A stretch of 34,880 bases of DNA from assembly GCA_017436605.1 (NCBI GenBank), contig JAFSCW010000069.1, forward strand, positions 1 through 34,880, given 5' to 3'. This document shows, piece by piece, positions 1 through 7,319 of this stretch. The notes under the pieces are model-generated. The model saw nothing but the letters and a program-made list of their open reading frames with translations, did not search any database and had not been told where the DNA came from. Origin of the DNA: Clostridia bacterium. Its GTDB lineage: Bacteria; Bacillota; Clostridia; Christensenellales; Aristaeellaceae. Position numbers and translations under genes: made by a program. Numbering within the stretch: the stretch's first letter is position 1; each line of letters begins with the position of its first letter.

Positions 1-1141
1 CGACGAGAAGATCCTCAACAAGGCCAACGTCAAGGAATCTCAGTTCCTCAAGCCGCTGTTTGAGTTCTCCGGCGCCTGCGCTGGCTGCGGCGAGACCCCG
101 TACGTCAAGCTCATCACCCAGCTCTTCGGTGATCGCATGATGATCGCGAACGCGACCGGCTGCTCCTCCATCTATGGCGGTTCTGCCCCGACCGTTCCGT
201 ACACCACCAACGATAAGGGCCATGGCCCGGCTTGGGCGAACTCCCTGTTCGAGGACAACGCTGAGTTCGGCTTCGGCATGAACCTGGCGACCACCCAGCG
301 CCGCGAGAAGCTGGCTGCGCTCGTGACCGAGCTGGCCGCGAAGGACGAGTCCAAGAAGGCCGTCTGCGAGGCTTGGCTGGAGACCATGATGGACGGCGAG
401 AAGTCCAAGGATTCCTCCGCTGCTCTGTATGAGGCTGTCAAGGATTGCGACTGCGAGCTCTGCAAGGAAATCGCGTCCATGAAGGACATGATGGTCAAGA
501 AGAGCCAGTGGATCTTCGGCGGCGACGGCTGGGCCTACGACATCGGCTACGGCGGCGTCGACCACGTCCTGGCTCAGGGCGAGGATGTCAACATCCTGGT
601 TCTGGATACCGAGGTGTACTCCAACACCGGCGGCCAGGCTTCCAAGGCGACCCCGACCGGCTCCATCGCCAAGTTCGCGGCCTCCGGCAAGAAGACCCGC
701 AAGAAGGATCTGGGCATGATGGCCATGTCTTACGGCTATGTGTACGTTGCGACCGTCGCCATGAGCGCGAACCCGGCGCAGCTGCTCAAGGCCATGACCG
801 AGGCTGAGGCGTATCCGGGCCCGTCCCTGATCATCGCCTATGCTCCGTGCATCAACCACGGCATCAACATGGCGCACTCTCAGCTCGAGATCAAGCGTGC
901 GGTTGCCTGTGGCTACTGGCCGCTGTACCGCTACAACCCGGCTCTCGAGGAGCAGGGCAAGAACCCGCTGACCGTCGACTCCAAGGATCCGACCGAGTCC
1001 TATCAGGACTTCATCAAGTCCGAGGTTCGCTACGCCTCCCTGGCCAAGCTCTTCCCGGGCAAGGCCGAGGAAGCCTTCGCGACCAACGAGGCCGATGCGA
1101 AGCGCCGTCTGGCGACCTACAAGAAGCTGGCCAGCGACTGA
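1..1141 (+). CDS. nifJ: Pyruvate:ferredoxin (flavodoxin) oxidoreductase, C-terminal part (5' end outside window)
   Basis: This enzyme oxidatively decarboxylates pyruvate to acetyl-CoA and CO2 and reduces ferredoxin or flavodoxin; it is a soluble central-metabolism enzyme of anaerobes. The open frame enters from the left edge (first full codon at base 2), so about 380 C-terminal residues of a protein usually near 1,170 are visible. The CAGCGE motif at bases 74-91 supplies two cysteine ligands of the cluster nearest the thiamine diphosphate. GDGWAYDIGYGG (about 524-559) followed by LDTEVYSNTGGQ (about 602-637) is the thiamine diphosphate/Mg binding fold. The cysteine of APCINHG (about 842-862) is the remote cluster ligand. 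Codon choice is strongly biased to C/G-ending codons, as expected for an abundant protein. The gene ends in TGA and is followed by a strong terminator. The identification is firm; only the upstream domains are unseen. Confidence 0.96.
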   Translation, partial: DEKILNKANVKESQFLKPLFEFSGACAGCGETPYVKLITQLFGDRMMIANATGCSSIYGGSAPTVPYTTNDKGHGPAWANSLFEDNAEFGFGMNLATTQRREKLAALVTELAAKDESKKAVCEAWLETMMDGEKSKDSSAALYEAVKDCDCELCKEIASMKDMMVKKSQWIFGGDGWAYDIGYGGVDHVLAQGEDVNILVLDTEVYSNTGGQASKATPTGSIAKFAASGKKTRKKDLGMMAMSYGYVYVATVAMSANPAQLLKAMTEAEAYPGPSLIIAYAPCINHGINMAHSQLEIKRAVACGYWPLYRYNPALEEQGKNPLTVDSKDPTESYQDFIKSEVRYASLAKLFPGKAEEAFATNEADAKRRLATYKKLASD

Positions 1142-1205
1142 TTCATACGCATAAGCGGCGAATCGTCCGGCGTCTGCCGAATGTAGTCTCCTAACTGCAT
1201 AAGGA

Positions 1206-1245
1206 GCCCCCTCTCTGAGGTTATCCTCGGAGCAGGGGGCTTTTT
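1206..1245 (+). terminator. Intrinsic terminator after PFOR
   Basis: A GCCCCCT/AGGGGGC outer stem (1206-1212 with 1234-1240) encloses a second CTGAGG/CCTCGG stem around a TTAT loop. TTTTT follows directly. Confidence 0.9.
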
Positions 1246-1357
1246 CTGCGTGTCTTTGGCGGGCTGATGGCATGCCGGAGGATCGCACGGCAGAAACCGA
1301 TCTGCCGGTTCATCGGATGAAGCGGGCTGCCTAATTTTTAAAACCGGAAGAAAAGAC

Positions 1358-1386
1358 TTGCATACGCTTGTCATAAACTTTATAAT
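1358..1386 (+). promoter_or_regulatory. Sigma-A promoter of the SH3b-protein gene
   Basis: TTGCAT (1358-1363), a 17-bp spacer, then a perfect TATAAT (1381-1386). Transcription should start near 1393, which rules out the in-frame TTG at 1358 as a translation start and leaves the ATG at 1424. Confidence 0.85.
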
Positions 1387-1423
1387 AGAGGAAGCGTATT
1401 GTATGTTCGAGGAGGAGCAAGTC

Positions 1424-2977
1424 ATGGCCAATGAGCGCGAATATCACGAGGATCTTGGACAGACCAAAAGGATCAGTCCGTATCAGGAGCCGATGAGCGA
1501 TCAGAGCGGCTATGATGAAAAAGAATACAGGCAGGCGTATGATCAGGAAGAGGATCTGGATTACGATCATTACGCAGGCGAGGAATATGAGGACGACGAG
1601 CAGGAGAGTCAGGGCGGCTTTCTTTCCACGACGATCGGCAAGCTTCTGCTGGGCGTGATTGCGCTGCTGGTGGTGGTGCTTGTGGCGCTTCTGGTTGTCC
1701 GCTTTGTCAGCAGCCCGAAGACGGCGGAGCTCCCGGAGCAGGAAAGCACGACGCAGCAGGCGCCGGCTGCGCTGCCGGGCGATCTGCCGCAGGAAAATGA
1801 GCCGCAGGATACGCAGGAAACGGCCAAGCCCGGTCTGATCGTCTTCTCTCCGTCCATGCAGCAGCCGACGGATGCGCCGACGCAGGCGCCGACGGACGCG
1901 CCGCAAGAAACGCAGAGCGAGCCGACGGCGACGCCCCTGCCGATTATCCTGACCAATACCCCGACGCCGAGCCCGACGCCCACCATGACGCCGACCCCGT
2001 CGCCGACCTTTACGCCCGCGCCGACTGCGACGCCGGAACCGACCAAGGCGCCGGAAATCGGCACCGGCAAGGTCAACCGCGATGCAAACCTGCGCGAGTC
2101 TGCGGCCTCCAACGGCAAGGTCAAGGAGACCGTCAGCAAGGGCGAGACGGTGACGATTCACGAAACCACGCTGGATCAGGACAACAAGGTCTGGTATATG
2201 CTGACCGTCGACGACATGGCGACGAGCGGCTGGATGCGAGATTATGTTGTCGATGCCGATGAGAAGCTTGCCAAGCCAACCCACACGCCCAAGCCCACGG
2301 CAACGCCTGACGCGGAGGAAGAGGCCGAGGAAGAACCGGCGCAGAGCGAAATCACGCCCGAACCGACGCAGGCCCCTGAGGGTGTGGTCGGCACGGCGGT
2401 GACGCGCAAGGAAGCCAATGTGCGCAAGGTTATGAACGGCAAGGTGCTTGTGCAGCTGCGAAAGGGCAAGAAGGTCGATATCCTTGGCGCACGCACGGAT
2501 AAGAACGGCGATCTCTGGTATCATGTGAGGCCGCAGGGCAGCACGACGGAGGGCTTCGTCCGCGACTATCTGCTGGACCTGGACGACGATGCGAAGATTG
2601 CGCTGCCGACGGCGACGCCGAAGGCAACGGCGACGCCGGAGCCCACGGCAGTCCCCGAAGAGGAAAAGACCGAAGAGACGGCGCCGGCTGAAGAGGAGAA
2701 GGAAGAGAGCATTCTGGACCGCGAGGTCATCGGCAGGGCGAGAACGAATCGCGAAGCCAATGTCCGCGTGAAGCCCGTCGCCGGTGCGAAGCTCGTACGC
2801 CAGCTTTCCAAGGGCGTCGATCTGCTGATTCTGGATAAGTATCAGGATGACATGGTCAACTTCTGGTATGAGGTCGCCACCGAATCCGGCCGGACGCATG
2901 GTTTCGTCCGCGATTATCTGCTGGATTTCGAGGAGATGGACGACGATTACGAGGCCAAACTCTACGAAGCTGAATAA
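1424..2977 (+). CDS. Membrane-anchored protein with three bacterial SH3 (SH3b) domains and Pro/Thr-rich linkers
   Basis: A 517-residue single-pass protein, probably binding the cell wall from outside. The ATG at 1424 is chosen because GGAGGAG lies 6 bases upstream; the in-frame ATG at 1403 lacks such a site. Residues 1-65 are very acidic and tyrosine-rich and should be cytoplasmic. Residues 73-95 are one hydrophobic segment. Residues about 100-210 are a disordered linker of TPTPSPTP and PTATPEP type. SH3b domains follow at about 214-276, 323-385 and 437-501, separated by further Pro/Thr/Glu linkers. Each domain carries the (D/E)ANVR-like start, a (Q/T)LSKG-like middle strand and a G(F/W)(V/M)RDY end. 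The SH3b family commonly recognises peptidoglycan stem or cross-bridge peptides, but no hydrolase domain is present, so a sensor or scaffold role is inferred. It is a monocistron with its own promoter and terminator. Confidence 0.85.
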   Translation: MANEREYHEDLGQTKRISPYQEPMSDQSGYDEKEYRQAYDQEEDLDYDHYAGEEYEDDEQESQGGFLSTTIGKLLLGVIALLVVVLVALLVVRFVSSPKTAELPEQESTTQQAPAALPGDLPQENEPQDTQETAKPGLIVFSPSMQQPTDAPTQAPTDAPQETQSEPTATPLPIILTNTPTPSPTPTMTPTPSPTFTPAPTATPEPTKAPEIGTGKVNRDANLRESAASNGKVKETVSKGETVTIHETTLDQDNKVWYMLTVDDMATSGWMRDYVVDADEKLAKPTHTPKPTATPDAEEEAEEEPAQSEITPEPTQAPEGVVGTAVTRKEANVRKVMNGKVLVQLRKGKKVDILGARTDKNGDLWYHVRPQGSTTEGFVRDYLLDLDDDAKIALPTATPKATATPEPTAVPEEEKTEETAPAEEEKEESILDREVIGRARTNREANVRVKPVAGAKLVRQLSKGVDLLILDKYQDDMVNFWYEVATESGRTHGFVRDYLLDFEEMDDDYEAKLYEAE

Positions 2978-2982
2978 GCAAA

Positions 2983-3011
2983 GCCCCGGATCCGATGATC
3001 CGGGGCCTTTT
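2983..3011 (+). terminator. Intrinsic terminator after the SH3b-protein gene
   Basis: A perfect 10-bp stem GCCCCGGATC/GATCCGGGGC (2983-2992, 2997-3006) with loop CGAT, followed by CTTTT. Confidence 0.9.
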
Positions 3012-3033
3012 GTATCGGCATGCAGCGCATCAG

Positions 3034-3076
3034 AAAAAGGATTCCTCTCCGCCATGCGGGGAGAGGAATCCTTTTT
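3034..3076 (-). terminator. Intrinsic terminator overlapping the murG stop codon
   Basis: A 17-bp perfect inverted repeat (3034-3050 with 3060-3076) ends in five A/T pairs on each side and can act on both strands. The murG stop codon (3075-3077) overlaps the stem, so the terminator starts at the end of translation. Confidence 0.85.
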
Positions 3077-4136
3077 ACTTCATCATGTACTTGTGAATCT
3101 GCTCGAGCACGGCCTGCGTGCCGTCTGCATCCTCCTGCGCGCTGAGCCGCTGGATCAGCAGATCGCGATCCTCCCACAGGGCATCGATGGCCGCAGCCAG
3201 TGACTGCGCGTTCATGTCGCTCTGGATCATCACATGCGCAAGCCCGCGGGCCTTGAGCGAGTTGGCATTGAGCACCTGATCGCCGCGTCCGCTATGATAG
3301 GGGATGAGCAGTGCGGGCTTTTTAAGCGCCATCAGCTCGGAAAGGGAATTCGAACCGGCACGAGAGAGAACGATATCGGCGCAGGCGAAGGCGTCCGGAA
3401 GCTCGGCAGAGAGGTATTCAAACTGCCTGTAGCCCGCCATGCTGTCAAGCTCGGGCTTGAGGTTGCCCTTGCCGCAGACATGCAGGACGTCGTATTTCTT
3501 GGTCAGCGCAGGAAGCGCTTCGCGAAGCGCGGCGTTGACCGTCTGCGCGCCGAGGGATCCGCCGATCATCATCAGAACAGGGCGCGTTCCGCTGAATCCG
3601 GCAAGCTGCAGGCCCTTCTCGCGGGAGCCGGAAAAAATCTGCGCGCGCAGCGGCGTGCCGGTCTGCACGCCCTTGCTGCCAAGGAGCTTGGCACATTCCG
3701 GGAAGGTCGTGCAGACGGCCTTGGCGAAGGGCTTGCAGAGCTTGTTGGCCAGTCCGGGCGTGATGTCGCTTTCATGCATGACGACGGGTACGCGGCAAAG
3801 CGCAGCGCCGACAACGACGGGCACGCTGACAAAGCCGCCCTTGGAAAAGACGATCGAAGGCTTCAGCCTGCGGATGATGCCGAAGCTCTGGAAAGCGCCT
3901 GCGATGACGCGGAAGGGATCAGTGAAATTCTTCCAGTCAAAATAGCGGCGCAGCTTGCCGGAGCTGACGGCGTGGTACGTGACGCCCGGCATGGATTCGA
4001 TGAGCGTGCGCTCAATGCCTGCCTTGGTTCCGATATAGTGAATCTCCCAGCCCTCCTCAAGCAGCAGCGGAATCAGCGCCTGATTCGGGGAAACATGACC
4101 GGCAGTGCCGCCGCCGGTCAGAACAATACGCTTCAC
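3075..4136 (-). CDS. murG: Undecaprenyldiphospho-muramoylpentapeptide beta-N-acetylglucosaminyltransferase (MurG)
   Basis: Transfers GlcNAc from UDP-GlcNAc onto lipid I to make lipid II on the inner face of the membrane, the last cytoplasmic step of peptidoglycan synthesis. The start is a GTG at 4136, with AAGGAGGT 6 bases upstream; the longer in-frame reading to 4169 runs back into the -10 box and is rejected. The product is 353 residues, the normal family length. The N-terminal VLTGGGTAGHVSPN is the MurG glycine-rich signature. FSKGGFVSVPVV and MHESDITPGLANK are the lipid-acceptor side, and GGSLGAQTVN, LSRAGSNSLSELMAL and HSGRGDQVLNA form the UDP-GlcNAc site (the family norm there is ...GDHQ..N). 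It lies outside any division/cell-wall gene cluster, as a monocistron with a strong promoter and a terminator. Confidence 0.96.
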   Translation of the reverse strand: MKRIVLTGGGTAGHVSPNQALIPLLLEEGWEIHYIGTKAGIERTLIESMPGVTYHAVSSGKLRRYFDWKNFTDPFRVIAGAFQSFGIIRRLKPSIVFSKGGFVSVPVVVGAALCRVPVVMHESDITPGLANKLCKPFAKAVCTTFPECAKLLGSKGVQTGTPLRAQIFSGSREKGLQLAGFSGTRPVLMMIGGSLGAQTVNAALREALPALTKKYDVLHVCGKGNLKPELDSMAGYRQFEYLSAELPDAFACADIVLSRAGSNSLSELMALKKPALLIPYHSGRGDQVLNANSLKARGLAHVMIQSDMNAQSLAAAIDALWEDRDLLIQRLSAQEDADGTQAVLEQIHKYMMK

Positions 4137-4168
4137 AAAAGGACCTCCTTGTCTGGTCGTTTGGATCA

Positions 4169-4197
4169 ATTATACCAACTGCGCTGTGCAAGGTCAA
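4169..4197 (-). promoter_or_regulatory. Sigma-A promoter of murG
   Basis: On the reverse strand: TTGACC (4197-4192), 17-bp spacer, TATAAT (4174-4169). TGG directly before the -10 box gives an extended -10 as well. Confidence 0.88.
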
Positions 4198-4330
4198 GGC
4201 GGCGAAAGAAGGTTTTGTGGAAAGCGCCGCATGGTAGGGGTAACAAGCGCGGATTGTATCTGCATATTTTGTCGCAAGCAGACAAAAATGACGCGATGAA
4301 TAAAGTTTTGATTATTTCTATGAAAAAATG

Positions 4331-4339
4331 TGGTATAAT
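4331..4339 (+). promoter_or_regulatory. Extended -10 promoter of the PRPP synthetase gene
   Basis: TGGTATAAT (4331-4339) is a perfect extended -10. The best upstream box, TTGATT at 4308-4313, is 20 bp away, so the extended -10 probably carries recognition. The leader to the ATG is about 50 bases. Confidence 0.7.
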
Positions 4340-4397
4340 ACAAACGAATCTGTCTATCATTCCTTGAGTGATCACTGAAGAAAGGGAATCATCCATC

Positions 4398-5582
4398 ATG
4401 AGCAACATGAACGAAGTGTCCAAGAAGTTTCCGATGATGCCGATTGCACCGCTTGGCATTATCGCGATGCGCGGCTGCGAGGAAATGGGAAAGGCCGTCA
4501 ATGAATACCTGACCAGGTGGCAGGTGGACAATGCGACTGACGAGATGCTGCACAGCTTTTATGGCTCCGAGGCGAACGGCTTCCTGATTAACGCAACCTG
4601 TCCGCGTTTTGGCACCGGCGAGGGCAAGGGCATGCTGCTGGATTCTGTTCGCGGCTATGATCTGTATATCATCTGCGACGTCGGCGCATATCAGTGCACC
4701 TATAAGCTCTACGGCAAGGAGATTCCGATGACGCCGGACGAGCACTATGCCGATCTCAAGCGCCTGATTGCGGCCGCCAGCGGCAAGGCCAAGCGCATCA
4801 ACGTCATCATGCCGATGCTCTACGAAGGCCGTCAGCATCGCCGTACCGCGCGTGAATCCATGGACTGCGCGCTGATGCTGCAGGAGCTCGTCGCGATGGG
4901 CGTTTCCAACATCATCACCTTCGACGCGCATGATCCGCGTGTGCAGAATGCGATTCCGCTCAACGGCTTCGAAAGCATCATGCCCACCTATCAGATGCTC
5001 AAGGCGATGTGCTCGACTTACAGCGATCTGAAGATCGACAAGGATCACATGATGGTCGTCTCCCCGGATGAGGGTGCGATCGGCCGCAATATCTATTACA
5101 GCTCCGCGATGGGCGTGGATCTGGGCATGTTCTATAAGCGCCGCGATTACACCCGCGTGGTCAATGGCCGCAACCCGATCGTCGCGCATGAGTACATGGG
5201 CGTCGACGTGGAAGGCAAGGACGTCTTCGTTGCGGACGACATCATCGCTTCCGGTGATTCCATCCTCGATCTGGCTTACAACCTCAAGAAGCGCGGCGCC
5301 AAGCGTGTTTTTGCCGGCGCGACCTTTGCGTTCTTCACGAGCGGCCTGGACGCGTTCAACAAGGCGTACGCAGAGGGCGTGATTGACCACGTCTTTGCGA
5401 CCAACCTGACCTATGCTTCTCCGGAAGCGCTCGCGGCGCCGTGGTTCACGCAGGCGGACATGAGCAAGTATATGGCCTTTGTCATCGCGACGCTCAACCA
5501 TGATCAGTCTATCAGCTATCTGCTCGATCCGTGGAAGCGCATTGAGAAGCTCCTCAAGAACTACCGCGAGAACCAGAAGTAA
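4398..5582 (+). CDS. prs: Ribose-phosphate pyrophosphokinase (PRPP synthetase), long form
   Basis: Makes 5-phosphoribosyl-1-pyrophosphate from ribose-5-phosphate and ATP for nucleotide, histidine, tryptophan and NAD synthesis in the cytoplasm. ATG 4398 is preferred over the in-frame GTG at 4368; AAAGGG lies about 12 bases upstream, slightly long, and ATG 4407 is an alternative. The 394-residue product is clearly longer than the usual ~315 residues and belongs to a variant common in Clostridia, with extra sequence between the N-terminal half and the active site. Visible motifs are FDAHDP (about 175-180), VSPDEGAIGR (221-230), the FYKRRDYTR flexible-loop region (245-253) and the PRPP-binding loop VFVADDIIASGDSILD (276-291). 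Strong C-ending codon bias suggests high expression. It is flanked by its own promoter and terminator. Confidence 0.93.
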   Translation: MSNMNEVSKKFPMMPIAPLGIIAMRGCEEMGKAVNEYLTRWQVDNATDEMLHSFYGSEANGFLINATCPRFGTGEGKGMLLDSVRGYDLYIICDVGAYQCTYKLYGKEIPMTPDEHYADLKRLIAAASGKAKRINVIMPMLYEGRQHRRTARESMDCALMLQELVAMGVSNIITFDAHDPRVQNAIPLNGFESIMPTYQMLKAMCSTYSDLKIDKDHMMVVSPDEGAIGRNIYYSSAMGVDLGMFYKRRDYTRVVNGRNPIVAHEYMGVDVEGKDVFVADDIIASGDSILDLAYNLKKRGAKRVFAGATFAFFTSGLDAFNKAYAEGVIDHVFATNLTYASPEALAAPWFTQADMSKYMAFVIATLNHDQSISYLLDPWKRIEKLLKNYRENQK

Positions 5583-5601
5583 TTCAGCCGCAAGGCTCAG
5601 C

Positions 5602-5630
5602 AAAAGGAACGGCAATACCGTTCCTTTTTT
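5602..5630 (+). terminator. Intrinsic terminator after prs
   Basis: AAAAGGAACGG (5602-5612), loop CAATA, CCGTTCCTTTT (5618-5628), then more T. Confidence 0.9.
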
Positions 5631-5645
5631 GTTTCCGGGCAGAAG

Positions 5646-5671
5646 AAAACCCCCTGCAGATCTGCAGGGGG
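5646..5671 (-). terminator. Intrinsic terminator of the DUF3048 gene
   Basis: A perfect 22-bp palindrome (5650-5671, centre AGATCT) followed on the reverse strand by TTTT. It lies 29 bases beyond the stop codon and back to back with the prs terminator. Confidence 0.82.
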
Positions 5672-5699
5672 CTTTGCGCGTTTTGAAATTTCTGAAATA

Positions 5700-7004
5700 T
5701 CAGCCGCCGAAGGAGATGTCGCCTTCCTCCTCGACGTTCATCGCCGGGGCCGGAGTCGCCTTCGCAGCACGCGGGGTGCGGGTCGGCTTCGGGGTGCGGG
5801 TCGGCTTCGGAGTCGCGGTCGGCTTCGGAGTCGCCACAGCGGTGCCGCCCTCGATGGACTCGGAAGCGCTGACGACGACTTCCTGATCGTTGTTGACGAT
5901 CTGGATGAAGGTCTTGCCGGGCTTCATTTCGAGCTCGTTGCCGTTGTCGTCGAGGAAGACCATGCGGCTGGACAGGGAAGCGAACTCATCGGCCTTGTTG
6001 GCGTCGTGGGTACGCACCCAGGTGCCGCGGATGTACTTGCCGTTCTGGAAGATCTCGGCAGTACCCTGACCGACCAGCTGGATGACCGGACGCTGCTGCG
6101 CGCCGTTGAACCAGGAAACGTCGGTACGCAGAACGATCACGTTGGCATAGGCGGTCGCCATGCCGTTGAGCGCGTCGTAGTAAGTCTCGCCATTGCGGTA
6201 GCGGTCGTACAGGCCGGTCATCTCGTTGTACCTGTAGGTGGAGATGTAGGCCGGCTTGGTGGTCTTGTAGTTGATGGTGATCTCGGAAACGTCCGTGCCG
6301 TGATCAAGACCGGTATCGGTGAACTTGAACGGATGCATGGCCGGCTCCTCGGTGAAGAGCGCTTCAACGGCCTTCATGTCGATCTGGACGTTGTGCGGCG
6401 CGACATGCTCGCCGTCCTTCTCGCGGTGGAACAGGTCGGCGTAGTTGCGCTCGGTGCCTTCGATGAACGGGAAGACCCAGCGGCCCTTCTGGCGGGCGTC
6501 CGGATGCAGGTGAGTCGCCCAGTTGACAACGTCAACCACGAGGTTCTCGCCGCGGAACCAGGTCTGCCAGCCGTAGAAGATCCAGGCGCTGCCCCACATT
6601 TCGCGCAGGGAGCCCATCGGAACGCGGGCGGAGCGGACCGGGCCGGCATAGGCCGGAATCTCGCCCATGAACAGCGCGAAAGAACGGGTGGAACCATCGG
6701 CCTGAATGGGCATTTCGTAGATGATGTCCGCAGAGGAAACGCCCCAGTGCGGCAGGGCTTCCGGATGCGCGTCGATGTTGACGCCGATCGGATAGTAACG
6801 GCCATACCATGCTTCGCCAGTCAGCGGGTTGATGCCGTCCTGAGCGGGATTCTCATCCGGGACAGCAACCGTGATATCCATAGAAGAAGCGATGCCATCC
6901 GTCGGAAGAGCGAGATAATAGGAACCTTCTGCAGCGGCCACGCCGGTCACGGCCAGGCAAAGCATCAGAGCCGCAGCAAGGATCCACTTGATCGTGCTGT
7001 GCAT
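5700..7004 (-). CDS. Exported DUF3048 domain protein with Pro/Thr-rich C-terminal tail
   Basis: A 434-residue secreted or surface protein of the DUF3048 (YerB-like) family, biochemical function unknown. The ATG at 7004 has GGAGGT 7 bases upstream. Residues 1-25 form a Sec signal peptide (MHSTIKWILAAALMLC..., cleavage near GVAAAEG). No convincing lipobox cysteine is present, so unlike the B. subtilis YerB lipoprotein it is probably not a lipoprotein. The family core shows NPLTGE, then PIGVNIDAHPEALPHWG, SADIIYEMPIQADGSTR and GPVRSARVP (about residues 55-135), and a second domain with TDVSWFNGAQQRP and the late GTWVRTHDANKAD. Residues about 385-420 are TPKPT repeats, like the linkers of the SH3b protein at 1424, which suggests a shared wall-spanning style. 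It is a monocistron. Confidence 0.88.
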   Translation of the reverse strand: MHSTIKWILAAALMLCLAVTGVAAAEGSYYLALPTDGIASSMDITVAVPDENPAQDGINPLTGEAWYGRYYPIGVNIDAHPEALPHWGVSSADIIYEMPIQADGSTRSFALFMGEIPAYAGPVRSARVPMGSLREMWGSAWIFYGWQTWFRGENLVVDVVNWATHLHPDARQKGRWVFPFIEGTERNYADLFHREKDGEHVAPHNVQIDMKAVEALFTEEPAMHPFKFTDTGLDHGTDVSEITINYKTTKPAYISTYRYNEMTGLYDRYRNGETYYDALNGMATAYANVIVLRTDVSWFNGAQQRPVIQLVGQGTAEIFQNGKYIRGTWVRTHDANKADEFASLSSRMVFLDDNGNELEMKPGKTFIQIVNNDQEVVVSASESIEGGTAVATPKPTATPKPTRTPKPTRTPRAAKATPAPAMNVEEEGDISFGG

Positions 7005-7050
7005 GGGAATACACCTCCATATAAATTCGCAAAGTAACACTACCTACCAT

Positions 7051-7079
7051 ATAATAGCGCAAAAAGTCGAATCTTTCAA
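7051..7079 (-). promoter_or_regulatory. Sigma-A promoter of the DUF3048 gene
   Basis: On the reverse strand: TTGAAA (7079-7074), 17-bp spacer, TATTAT (7056-7051). Confidence 0.78.
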
Positions 7080-7244
7080 GTATTTTGCCGTAAAAGAAGA
7101 ATTTGTCACGCGCAGTTCACAATGTGCATAGCGTTAAGGAGAAAAAGGCTGACGAAGATATGCAGGTTTGCGGCTTCTTCGAATGGATTTGCAGGATTAG
7201 AAATGATAATATTCAGAAATTGAAAGAAAATATCGGAATAAGGG
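7080..7244. other. Intergenic stretch between divergent promoters
   Basis: The 315-base gap between 7004 and 7320 is AT-rich and holds the two divergent promoters at its edges. The middle has no convincing gene, hairpin or repeat; the small open frame crossing it overlaps the aminotransferase promoter and ribosome-binding site. Confidence 0.6.
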
Positions 7245-7273
7245 TTGCAAAATTGATAAAATGCGTATATAAT
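7245..7273 (+). promoter_or_regulatory. Sigma-A promoter of the aminotransferase gene
   Basis: TTGCAA (7245-7250), 17-bp spacer, perfect TATAAT (7268-7273). Confidence 0.87.
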
Positions 7274-7319
7274 AATCCAAGAATTCATTTGCTTGCTATT
7301 TCCGAAGGAGGAATTTAAA

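Noticed and set aside
1960-2060. Short tandem repeats in the SH3b gene, considered as CRISPR or a minisatellite
   Set aside because: They are in-frame codons for Pro/Thr-rich linkers, with no spacer structure.
1331-3055. A 574-residue open frame on the reverse strand opposite the SH3b gene
   Set aside because: Shadow of a GC-biased repetitive gene: very arginine-rich, no ribosome-binding site, and it covers the true promoter and terminator.
7103-7318. Small forward open frame (about 52-71 residues) before the aminotransferase
   Set aside because: It contains the aminotransferase promoter and ribosome-binding site, and its own start is poor.
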